Assembly (NCBI GenBank): GCA_021159825.1
Contig: JAGHDR010000079.1
Coordinates: 1-5,415, forward strand
DNA from: Deltaproteobacteria bacterium
Lineage (GTDB): Bacteria > Desulfobacterota > DSM-4660 > Desulfatiglandales > Desulfatiglandaceae
DNA length: 5,415 bases
Direction: 5' to 3'
Shown here: one piece after another, positions 1 through 5,266 of the stretch
How positions within the stretch are numbered: position 1 is the first letter of the stretch
Layout of the letters: every line of letters starts with the position of its first letter
The notes under the pieces: model-generated
Seen by the model: the letters and a program-made list of their open reading frames with translations, nothing else
Databases searched by the model: none
What the model was told of the DNA's origin: nothing
Made by a program: the position numbers and the translations under genes

Positions 1-1
1 C

Positions 2-76
2 CTCCACCCGGTGAACATCCTTGCCTTTTATACCGACAGAAAATACTTCCATGAAAATAACCATCAAAGAAAATAA
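2..76 (+). CDS. possible C-terminal end of an upstream gene (unrecognised)
   Basis: This frame is open from the left edge to a TAA at 74-76 and encodes 24 residues, beginning LHPVNILAFYTDRKYFHE and ending in a polar, basic tail. The mix of hydrophobic and charged residues is protein-like, and the other two plus frames close sooner (stops at 12 and 54). It could therefore be the last codons of a gene lying mainly to the left. I do not recognise the family and the piece is too short to assign one. It may also be chance. Confidence 0.25.
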   Translation, partial: LHPVNILAFYTDRKYFHENNHQRK

Positions 77-400
77 GGCACCTGAAGTAAAACGATCACT
101 TCTCAAGATGCCTCATAACATGTCAACATCGATGTTTAAATGACCTTCATAAAATAACTCGGAACGCTTCCCAAGAAACCAGACCAAATAATATCCGAGC
201 CTTATAAACAATAACATGATGAAATGCAAGTCAAAAATGTCCCCATGTGAATTCCCGTTCAAATCTTGAAAGTGTACGAACCGGACCAGAAGAAATCGCA
301 TCAGAGAAATCATTTTTCTTGTCCATCAAAAAGTTCTTTCAAAAATGCCGGGTGGCCGCTATATTCTGAGTTCCTAAAATGAGAACAACGAGAGAGCAAC
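77..400. other. intergenic region upstream of the importer operon
   Basis: This AT-rich stretch of about 320 bases has no convincing gene. A 66-codon minus-strand frame (113-313) has no recognisable domain or good ribosome binding site. A 30-codon plus frame (51-143) also lacks a ribosome binding site. I looked for the conserved B12-box core (GCCACTG-like) expected if a cobalamin riboswitch controlled the operon and did not see it. The only regulatory candidate is a weak promoter near 338-365. Confidence 0.5.
338..365 (+). promoter_or_regulatory. weak candidate sigma-70 promoter for the importer operon
   Basis: TTCAAA (338-343, 4 of 6 to TTGACA) is followed after 16 bases by TATATT (360-365, 5 of 6 to TATAAT). 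Transcription would begin near 372 and leave a leader of about 30 bases before the ATG at 401, too short for a riboswitch. The match is modest and other promoters further upstream are possible. Confidence 0.3.
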
Positions 401-1339
401 ATGCGACGACTCGCTTTAAAGCCTGACACTACCGCAAAAAAGATAGCCTTTCTGAGTGTTTTCTTCTTCCTTGCGAGCCTTTTTACGCTTTCAGGACAAC
501 AGTCCGCCGCCCGGACGATGACGGATGAACTGGGCCGAAAAATGACCGTGCCGGACGACCTCAAACGGGTTGTTTCCCTGGCGCCAAGCATTACTGAAAT
601 TGTTTTTTCCCTGGGCAAGGAGGCTCTCCTAAAGGGTGTCTCGCGGTTCAGCGATTTTCCGGCTGCGGCTGAAAAGCTGCCTGGCGTGGGCTCTTATGTT
701 CACCTGGATCTTGAAAAAATCGTTGCTCTGAAGCCGGATCTCTGTATCGGCATAAAGGACGGAAACCCCATAGCGGTGGTCAAGAAACTTGAACGTTTGG
801 GCATACCCGTCTATGCCGTTGATCCCAGAGACCTCGAAGCCGTCCTTGAGACCATCATTCAACTGGGCCGTCTTCTGGGCGCCGACCAAAAGGCGCAAGC
901 CATTGTTTCCGATATGCGCACCCGTATGGAACGGGTGAAATCCCTGGTGGCCACATCACCCCACAAACCCCGTGTGTTTTTTCAAATCGGCGTCTCGCCC
1001 ATTGTTTCCGCGGGCACCCAAACCTATATTCACGAATTGATCCTCATGGCCGGGGGCAGAAATCTTGCTGAAGGTCCTGTGCCCTACCCAAGATACAGCC
1101 GTGAACAGGTCCTGGGCCTTTCCCCCGACGTCATGATTATCACCTCCATGGCCAGGGGGGCCAGTTTTGAGCGTGTCAAAAAACAATGGTCCCGATGGCC
1201 ATCCATGCCCGCTGTTCGGGACAACCGTATCCTGCTTCTGGATTCCAATCTCTGCGACCGCCCCACACCCCGGCTCATTGATGGCCTGGAACAAGTTGCT
1301 GAAGCGATCCACCCGGAACTCTACAGGAAAAAACCGTGA
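401..1339 (+). CDS. btuF: periplasmic substrate-binding protein of a cobalamin/iron-type ABC importer (BtuF-like)
   Basis: Predicted binding protein (312 aa) that captures substrate in the periplasm and delivers it to the permease encoded next. An N-terminal signal is visible: a basic start (MRR, KK at 13-14), a hydrophobic core at about 15-30 and a likely cleavage near SAA (35-37). No cysteine lipobox is seen, so it should be a soluble periplasmic protein. The mature part opens with DELGRKMTVP and VVSLAPSITEIVFSLG (about 43-72), the hallmark of the PF01497 helical-backbone family, followed by VGSY..LDLEKIVALKPDL (96-114). The C terminus has RPTPRLIDGLEQVAEAIHPE (287-306). Both lobes are present and length is slightly above E. 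coli BtuF (about 266 aa). The ATG has a weak AGAGAG ribosome binding site at 391-396. Cobalamin is the likeliest substrate by resemblance; an Fe-siderophore or haem is possible. Confidence 0.88.
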   Translation: MRRLALKPDTTAKKIAFLSVFFFLASLFTLSGQQSAARTMTDELGRKMTVPDDLKRVVSLAPSITEIVFSLGKEALLKGVSRFSDFPAAAEKLPGVGSYVHLDLEKIVALKPDLCIGIKDGNPIAVVKKLERLGIPVYAVDPRDLEAVLETIIQLGRLLGADQKAQAIVSDMRTRMERVKSLVATSPHKPRVFFQIGVSPIVSAGTQTYIHELILMAGGRNLAEGPVPYPRYSREQVLGLSPDVMIITSMARGASFERVKKQWSRWPSMPAVRDNRILLLDSNLCDRPTPRLIDGLEQVAEAIHPELYRKKP

Positions 1340-2346
1340 AGAGCCAAAGGCCGCGCGTTTTAAAACGCATATGGATCATATCGATTCTGCTCCTCTTTGT
1401 TCTCGCCGCAACCATGGTTCTGGGCATCTCCGTGGGATCTACCGGCAGCAACTTCAAAGAGACGTTATTTTCTCTTTTGGGCATAGAGAAGGCAGACGCC
1501 ATGCTTGAAACCATTATCTGGCGCATCCGCCTGCCCCGGGTATTTTTGGCGGCGCTGGTCGGTGCGGCCCTTTCACTGGGAGGACTGGTTTTTCAGGCCC
1601 TGCTTAGAAATCCCCTAGCCGAGCCCTATATCCTGGGCATTTCAAGCGGATCGGGCATCGGGGCCATTATCGGCATCCTGACAGGCTTGTCCCCTTTTCC
1701 CGGTGTCAGCCTCGCCGCTTTTGCCGGCAGCATGGTTACCCTGTTGCTTCTCCTGTTTATGACGTCGGGCAAGACCATGCTGAAAAAAAACATCCTTCTT
1801 CTATCGGGGGTTATGGTCAATGCGTTCTGCGGAGCGTTTATCATGTTTCTCATATCCATCACCCAGGACGACCGCCTCCACAACATCCTCTTCTGGCTCA
1901 TGGGGGATCTGTCCATGGCGGACCTTCCACAGGTCTGGCTGCTGGCTGCGGTGGTGGCGCCCTGTACCATTTTGATTTTCTGTCTTTCCAATACCATGAA
2001 CCTCTTTCTCATGGGCAAAGAACTGGCCCAGACCATGGGGGTCAACATTAAAGTCATCACCGCAATCCTTCTGGTGACGACCTCCATCATGGTCAGCGCC
2101 ACGGTGGCTGCCTGCGGGCCCATCGGCTTTGTGGGGCTGGTGATTCCCCACCTGCTGAGGCTCATTGTGGGACCGGACCACCGGGTGCTGGTTCCCGCCT
2201 GCCTGCTGGGGGGAGGCGCCTACGTGGTGCTTTGCGATATACTGGCCAGAACACTGCCGGAACAGGGGGAAATGCCCGCCGGCGTCGTCACCGCTATGAT
2301 CGGTGCACCCCTTTTCATCATATTATTAAAAAAATCAAGATCATGA
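1336..2346 (+). CDS. btuC: FecCD/BtuC-family ABC importer permease
   Basis: Inner-membrane permease (336 aa), expected to work as a homodimer through which the bound ligand passes. About ten membrane segments are expected; the first is clear at about 11-31. Family landmarks appear in order: RLPR (65-68), the stretch Q.LLRNPLAEPYILGISSG (87-104), GPIGFVGLVIPHLLR (261-275), GPDHR (279-283) and GEMPAGVVTAMIGAP (311-324). The region around 220-240 (LFLMGKELAQTMGVN) corresponds to the cytoplasmic coupling loop that docks on the ATPase. Length fits BtuC (326 aa) and FhuB-half permeases. The start is a GTG overlapping the stop of the preceding gene (GTGA), with AGGAAA a few bases upstream, which points to translational coupling. 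Permeases of this family do not reveal substrate by sequence alone. Confidence 0.92.
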   Translation: MKSQRPRVLKRIWIISILLLFVLAATMVLGISVGSTGSNFKETLFSLLGIEKADAMLETIIWRIRLPRVFLAALVGAALSLGGLVFQALLRNPLAEPYILGISSGSGIGAIIGILTGLSPFPGVSLAAFAGSMVTLLLLLFMTSGKTMLKKNILLLSGVMVNAFCGAFIMFLISITQDDRLHNILFWLMGDLSMADLPQVWLLAAVVAPCTILIFCLSNTMNLFLMGKELAQTMGVNIKVITAILLVTTSIMVSATVAACGPIGFVGLVIPHLLRLIVGPDHRVLVPACLLGGGAYVVLCDILARTLPEQGEMPAGVVTAMIGAPLFIILLKKSRS

Positions 2347-3185
2347 AACCATCTATCCAAGTCACCTCCCTGCACGCCGCCTATGGATCCCTGTCGGTAC
2401 TTCAAGATGTTTCCTTTTCCGTGCCCAAAGGGGAATTTTTCATCGTTATCGGTCCCAACGGTTCGGGAAAAACCACTCTGCTGAAAATCCTGTCCGCCAT
2501 CACGCCATTTCAGAGGGGAAACCTTGAAATTTCAGGGATCCCCATGGCAAAATATTCCCGACGTTCTCTGGCAAGGATCATGGCCCTGGTCCCCCAAACC
2601 GTTCCCGAAGATCTTCCGTTTACCGTCAGAGAATTAATCCTCATGGCCCGAACACCCCGTATGGGTCTTTTAGGGCTGGAAGGGGATCAGGATATTCAGA
2701 TCGCTGAAGAAGCCATGGCCTTTACAGGCGTGGGACCCCTGGCCGAGCGAAAAATGGATCAGTTGAGCGGTGGAGAGCGTCAAAGGGTATTTATTGCCAG
2801 AGCCATTTGCCAGGAACCGCAGATCATCCTGCTTGATGAACCCACGGCGGCCCTGGATCTGGCCCATCAAGTACGGATCATGGATCTGATGGAAAAGCTG
2901 CGGACGGAAAAAGGCCTCACCATTGTGATGGTATCCCACGATATCAACCTGGCGGCCATGTACGGTAACCGCCTCATGCTGCTCAAAAAAGGACGGATTG
3001 TTAAAATGGGTCTGCCCGCGGAGGTACTCACCTTCGAAACCCTGGAAGAAACTTACGAATGTCCTCTTCTGGTGGATAAAAGCCCATTGGGAAATTTCCG
3101 GAGGGTGACTCTGGTGCCCCGGAAATTTATCAATGAGGATTTACAGGCCATGGCGGTTCAAAAGAAGAAGGAAGGGGACGCATAA
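2343..3185 (+). CDS. btuD: ABC importer ATPase (BtuD/FhuC/FepC type)
   Basis: Cytoplasmic ATPase (280 aa) that powers the importer. All catalytic motifs are intact: Walker A GPNGSGKT (37-44), Q-loop Gln85 in LVPQ, signature LSGGERQR (141-148), Walker B IILLDEPT (161-168) with catalytic Glu166, D-loop AALD (169-172) and H-loop His199 in VSHD. A tail of about 40 residues after the nucleotide-binding core ends in a basic QKKKEGDA. The frame stays open upstream to 2232, but the ATG at 2343 is chosen because it overlaps the permease stop as ATGA, and because family homology (SIQVTSLHAAYG) begins right after it; the upstream codons give an arginine-rich non-homologous stretch. It is the last gene of the operon and converges with the sigma-54 activator. 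Confidence 0.92.
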   Translation: MKPSIQVTSLHAAYGSLSVLQDVSFSVPKGEFFIVIGPNGSGKTTLLKILSAITPFQRGNLEISGIPMAKYSRRSLARIMALVPQTVPEDLPFTVRELILMARTPRMGLLGLEGDQDIQIAEEAMAFTGVGPLAERKMDQLSGGERQRVFIARAICQEPQIILLDEPTAALDLAHQVRIMDLMEKLRTEKGLTIVMVSHDINLAAMYGNRLMLLKKGRIVKMGLPAEVLTFETLEETYECPLLVDKSPLGNFRRVTLVPRKFINEDLQAMAVQKKKEGDA

Positions 3186-3187
3186 CA

Positions 3188-3242
3188 GGCCCTTAAGCTT
3201 TCACCTCACCGGACCCGGGAAGGCCTACGGCTTCTGGTTTTT
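3188..3242 (+). terminator. weak candidate terminator after the importer operon
   Basis: Two alternative weak stems lie just after the ATPase stop. GGCCCTT (3188-3194) can pair with AAGGCC (3220-3225) leaving one bulge. A short AGGCC/GGCTT-type stem around the TAC at 3226-3228 lies a few bases before a run of five T (3238-3242). Neither is a textbook terminator; position between convergent genes is the main support. Confidence 0.2.
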
Positions 3243-3256
3243 GGCATTAACCATTT

Positions 3257-4201
3257 TCAGATGCCGAATCGAAGTATCTTACGGCGGAGGGTATTTTTGT
3301 CTATTCCAAGTTCTTTGGCTGTGGCGACCTTTTTCCCCTGATTTCTTTCAAGGGCCTGGCAGATGACACGTTTCTCTATTTCATTGAGCGTCAATCCCGG
3401 TAAAATCGGCTTCAGCGCGGTTGATGGAAGGATATGCTCCGGAAGGCAGGCAACGCGGATGATATCTTCCCTGCAAAGAACGAAGGCATGCTCTATGGCA
3501 TTTTCCAGTTCGCGTATGTTTCCGGGCCAATCGTGCAACATCAACGTGGACATGGCTCGCTGGGACATCCCTGCCATGTTCTTGCCCGTCAGATGATTAA
3601 AACGTTCAATGAAATGATCCGCAAGAAGAGGAATATCTTCTTTTCGATCCGCCAATGACGGCAGGGAAAGCTTCACAACGTTAATCCGGTAATATAAATC
3701 TTTCCTGAATGCCCCGTTTCTAACCAACTCTTCCAGGTTACTATGCGTAGCAGCAATGATTCTGGCGTTGGTACCTATCGGTTCATTGGATCCCAGGGGT
3801 TCATAGGTTTTATTTTCAAGAACCCGCAGAAGACGGACCTGCATGGATGACGATATGTCTCCGATCTCGTCCAACAGAAGGGTGCCGTTCCGGGCTTGTT
3901 CGAACCTTCCGGGCTTGTCCGTTTTAGCATCGGTGAAAGCGCCCGCCTTATAACCAAAAAGCTCGGATTCCACCAGAGTATCCGGCAACGCCCCGCAGTT
4001 GACGGCCACGAAAGGTCCTTTTTTATATATGCTGTCGTTGTGAATCGCGCGGGCGACGAGTTCCTTCCCCGTGCCGCTGGCCCCTTCTATCAATACAGTG
4101 CTGTGACTTTGAGAGATCTGAGGCAGGATTGAAAAAATCCTGATTATAACGGATTTGGGGGAAACAATATAACTACCTGAACTTATAGTACATATTTTCA
4201 A
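3257..4201 (-). CDS. sigma-54-dependent transcriptional activator lacking its sensor domain (probably 5'-truncated)
   Basis: AAA+ activator (314 codons) that would use ATP to open sigma-54 promoters. Visible motifs: Walker A GASGTGKE (40-47), the sigma-54 contact loop as GAFTDA (87-92, instead of GAFTGA), Walker B LLLDEIGD (108-115), sensor I region AATHSN (150-155), the arginine finger segment FRKDLYYRINV (165-175), sensor II WPGNIRELEN (225-234), and a C-terminal Fis-type helix-turn-helix with AKELGIDKNTLRRK (295-308). No receiver, PAS or GAF domain precedes the AAA+ core. The only start is a TTG at 4201 with no good ribosome binding site, and an in-frame TGA sits three codons upstream (4208-4210). 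Recognisable homology begins near residue 22; residues 14-21 are encoded by one arm of an inverted repeat. Truncation by an element is the likeliest reading, so it may be a pseudogene. PspF (325 aa) is a natural activator without a sensor domain, so function is not excluded. Target genes are unknown. Confidence 0.82.
   Translation of the reverse strand: MKICTISSGSYIVSPKSVIIRIFSILPQISQSHSTVLIEGASGTGKELVARAIHNDSIYKKGPFVAVNCGALPDTLVESELFGYKAGAFTDAKTDKPGRFEQARNGTLLLDEIGDISSSMQVRLLRVLENKTYEPLGSNEPIGTNARIIAATHSNLEELVRNGAFRKDLYYRINVVKLSLPSLADRKEDIPLLADHFIERFNHLTGKNMAGMSQRAMSTLMLHDWPGNIRELENAIEHAFVLCREDIIRVACLPEHILPSTALKPILPGLTLNEIEKRVICQALERNQGKKVATAKELGIDKNTLRRKILRFGI
4140..4162 (+). repeat. left arm of the 23-bp inverted repeat
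   Basis: The arm reads CTGAT followed by TATAACGGATTTGGGGGA. It is the reverse complement of 4328-4350 except for one base (T at 4144 against G at 4346, where C would be needed for identity). On the minus strand it encodes residues 14-21 (SPKSVIIR) of the activator frame. Confidence 0.9.
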
Positions 4202-4327
4202 GGCCGCTCAATAGCTCGATTGGGCCTGATAATTTGCGGTTTCTTCTTCAACTTGTTGATTTTGCATATTTTCTATAGTTAGGGAGGTAATAGTTCGCAT
4301 TCCATTCAAGAGAAAAAAGAGAACTCC

Positions 4328-4350
4328 TCCCCCAAATCCGTTATAGTCAG
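4328..4350 (-). repeat. right arm of the 23-bp inverted repeat
   Basis: Read on the minus strand this arm is CTGAC followed by TATAACGGATTTGGGGGA, matching the left arm at 22 of 23 positions. The similarity stops abruptly on both sides, as expected for element termini. Confidence 0.9.
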
Positions 4351-4484
4351 ATGGTTTACAGTAGGTATGCCAGGAAAAGCGGTTCATCATCAAATACCCT
4401 TGCCAGCCGGCAGGCTCAATTTTTCAGCCTCGTACTGCATCCCATGACGGCAGAAAGGGTGGAGTCAAATTTTTGATTCTAAGC
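4351..4484. other. non-coding spacer between the element and the toxin-antitoxin promoter
   Basis: No recognisable gene is present. A plus-strand frame of 41 codons (4351-4476, ATG to TGA) and short minus-strand frames interrupted by stops exist without ribosome binding sites or family resemblance. If the sigma-54 activator had been cut by a simple insertion, its missing 5' part should continue here on the minus strand; in the joined frame a stop appears two codons before the junction, so it does not. This stretch may be further remnant mobile DNA, but I cannot show that. Confidence 0.4.
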
Positions 4485-4513
4485 TTGACATCAAAGGAAA
4501 ATGTAATTACAGT
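4485..4513 (+). promoter_or_regulatory. sigma-70 promoter of the toxin-antitoxin operon
   Basis: A perfect -35 box TTGACA (4485-4490) is followed after exactly 17 bases by TACAGT (4508-4513, 4 of 6 to TATAAT). Transcription would start near 4520, about 35 bases before the antitoxin ATG. The -10 box lies within a pair of palindromes, suggesting autoregulation. Confidence 0.65.
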
Positions 4514-4519
4514 AGCTAC
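4502..4519. promoter_or_regulatory. tandem GTAnnTAC palindromes, candidate antitoxin operator
   Basis: TGTAATTACA (4502-4511) is a perfect 10-bp palindrome, directly followed by GTAGCTAC (4512-4519), a perfect 8-bp palindrome. Both contain GTA-nn-TAC and their centres lie 9 bp apart, roughly one helical turn. They cover the -10 box, so a bound protein would block RNA polymerase. MazE-type antitoxins, alone and with toxin, are known to repress their own promoters at palindromic sites. The assignment to this antitoxin is inferred from position. Confidence 0.5.
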
Positions 4520-4523
4520 AAAT

Positions 4524-4542
4524 TTAGATCAATGAAATCTAA
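4524..4542 (+). promoter_or_regulatory. inverted repeat touching the antitoxin ribosome binding site
   Basis: TTAGAT (4524-4529) and ATCTAA (4537-4542) are perfect 6-bp inverted repeats with a 7-base spacer, in the predicted 5' leader. The right arm includes the first two bases of the Shine-Dalgarno AAGGAG (4541-4546). As RNA it could fold into a weak A/U-rich hairpin; as DNA it could be another operator half-site pair. Confidence 0.35.
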
Positions 4543-4554
4543 GGAGCAAAATCC

Positions 4555-4827
4555 ATGGAAAATCAAATACGATCAAGGGATGCCAAGCTGGTCCCCATTG
4601 GAAATTCCAAAGGAGTTCGTATACCCAAGGCGCTCATTCAAAAATATGGCCTAAAAAATCCCCTTTTAATAGAAGAAACAGATAAAGGGCTGCTTCTTCG
4701 TAATAAAGAAGAAAACAAGCTTTCCTGGGGAGATACGTATAAAAGCATGGCTAATGAAAAGGAAAATTGGGACGATTTTGACACAATACTTCTTGATGGC
4801 CTGGAGGATGAGGACTTTGAATATTAA
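4555..4827 (+). CDS. mazE: MazE-like antitoxin with SpoVT-AbrB DNA-binding domain
   Basis: Predicted antitoxin (90 aa) that binds and neutralises the ribonuclease encoded next and represses the operon. The N-terminal half carries the swapped-hairpin AbrB fold signature: AKLVPIGNSKGVRIPKALIQKYGL (10-33), with the typical GNSKG (16-20) and RIPK (22-25). The C-terminal part is strongly acidic (ENWDDFDTILLDGLEDEDFEY, 70-90), as expected for the flexible tail that covers the basic toxin surface. Length is close to E. coli MazE (82 aa). The ATG is preceded by a strong AAGGAG at 4541-4546 with 8 bases of spacing, consistent with more antitoxin than toxin being made. The gene overlaps the toxin start. 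The symbol reflects family resemblance, not proven orthology. Confidence 0.88.
   Translation: MENQIRSRDAKLVPIGNSKGVRIPKALIQKYGLKNPLLIEETDKGLLLRNKEENKLSWGDTYKSMANEKENWDDFDTILLDGLEDEDFEY
4803..4807 (+). promoter_or_regulatory. ribosome binding site that decides the toxin start
   Basis: GGAGG lies within the antitoxin's final codons. It directly abuts the ATG at 4808 with no spacing, which would be unusable, but sits 9 bases before the TTG at 4817. This supports the TTG as the toxin start. Confidence 0.55.
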
Positions 4828-5143
4828 GAGGTACGAAATATATTTTGCTGATCTCAACCCCACAGTAGGAAGCGAAATAAAAAAAGTACGTCCCGTCGTC
4901 ATAATCAGCCAAGACGAAATGAATAAGTATTTGAAAACTGTTGTTGTATGTCCTTTAACCTCAAAATTGCATCCGCTATGGAGAACTCGGCTCCGGATCA
5001 AATGCACGAACAAAAATGCCGAAATTGCTGTTGACCAAATTCGCACCATTAGCAAGCAAAGGTTAAAAAAGAAACTTGATAAGTTATCTGATATCAAAGC
5101 CGCCCAATTGCGAAAGCTCATAACTGATATGTACGGTGAATAA
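4817..5143 (+). CDS. mazF: MazF/PemK-family toxin (mRNA endonuclease)
   Basis: Predicted sequence-specific RNA-cleaving toxin of 108 aa (E. coli MazF is 111 aa). The N terminus NIKRYEIYFADLNPTVGSE (2-20) and RPVVIIS (25-31) are typical of the SH3-like barrel. Arg25 and Thr48 (in VVVCPLTS, 42-49) match the positions of the MazF catalytic Arg and Thr. Further family features are AEIAVDQIRTISKQRL and a C-terminal helix ending LRKLITDMYGE. The TTG at 4817 is preferred because GGAGG lies 9 bases upstream and the protein then begins just before NIKRYEIY, as family members do. An in-frame ATG at 4808 would add three residues but has no spaced ribosome binding site; the frame remains open to 4754. 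Overlap with the antitoxin (11 bases) implies translational coupling. No damage is visible, so the toxin should be active. Confidence 0.88.
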   Translation: MNIKRYEIYFADLNPTVGSEIKKVRPVVIISQDEMNKYLKTVVVCPLTSKLHPLWRTRLRIKCTNKNAEIAVDQIRTISKQRLKKKLDKLSDIKAAQLRKLITDMYGE

Positions 5144-5176
5144 TAATGGATGCCCCCTATTTGGATTAGGAACGAT

Positions 5177-5214
5177 AACCCGAAGCCTTGCTTTTGAAAA
5201 GAGGGCGTAGGGTT
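5177..5214. terminator. long imperfect stem-loop between convergent mazF and guaA
   Basis: AACCC (5177-5181) pairs with GGGTT (5210-5214), GCC (5185-5187) with GGC (5204-5206), and CTTT (5191-5194) with AAAG (5198-5201) around a TGA loop, with small internal loops between. It lies between two genes that end toward each other, where a bidirectional terminator would be useful. It lacks a proper T-run on either side (only TTT on the plus strand), so intrinsic termination is uncertain. Confidence 0.35.
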
Positions 5215-5266
5215 TCCAGGGTTCAGGCCAGCCAGAGTGAAGCGCCTTCCAGTCCCCCTTTCCGCC

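Larger units (their letters stand above)
4140..4350. mobile_element. 211-bp inverted-repeat-bounded element, MITE-like or deleted insertion sequence
   Basis: The segment is bounded by 23-bp inverted repeats (4140-4162 and 4328-4350) that match at 22 positions, sharing the core TATAACGGATTTGGGGGA. The interior is AT-rich and has no transposase. It contains a 30-codon minus-strand frame (4208-4300, starting MRTITSLTIEN) that could be a transposase N-terminal remnant or chance, and a hairpin at 4201-4227 (AGGCC and CAAT pairing with ATTG and GGCCT, three-base bulge). No target-site duplication is evident: the left flank ends AAAATC and the right begins ATGGTT. Size, terminal repeats and lack of genes fit a MITE. 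The left arm falls in the coding sequence of the sigma-54 activator, exactly where its homology stops. The alternative is a local inverted duplication of activator sequence. I cannot name the insertion-sequence family. Confidence 0.55.

Noticed and set aside
51..143. 30-codon plus-strand frame starting MKITIKENKAPEV
   Set aside because: No ribosome binding site and no family; the upstream bases ACTTCC are not a Shine-Dalgarno. It also overlaps the possible end of the upstream gene.
113..313. 66-codon minus-strand frame in the left intergenic region
   Set aside because: Hydrophobic but without family resemblance, a clear membrane topology or a ribosome binding site. Possible but unsupported.
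310..618. 102-codon minus-strand frame over the start of the binding-protein gene
   Set aside because: It covers the signal peptide and first conserved motif of the binding protein on the other strand and has no recognisable domain.
1626..2165. 179-codon minus-strand frame opposite the permease
   Set aside because: Rich in Met, Arg and Pro, as expected from reverse reading of a hydrophobic membrane-protein gene. The plus-strand permease is unambiguous.
2232..2342. Upstream extension of the ATPase start (37 extra residues)
   Set aside because: The extra residues are arginine-rich read-through of the permease's last codons in another frame. The ATGA overlap at 2343 and homology both favour the shorter form.
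3244..3266. GGCAT/ATGCC inverted repeat at the 3' end of the activator gene
   Set aside because: Only 5 bp with a 13-base loop, and no T-run in the direction of activator transcription, so it is not a credible terminator.
4351..4476. 41-codon plus-strand frame starting MVYSRYARKSG beside the element
   Set aside because: No ribosome binding site (the ATG directly follows the inverted repeat) and composition is unremarkable. Probably chance.
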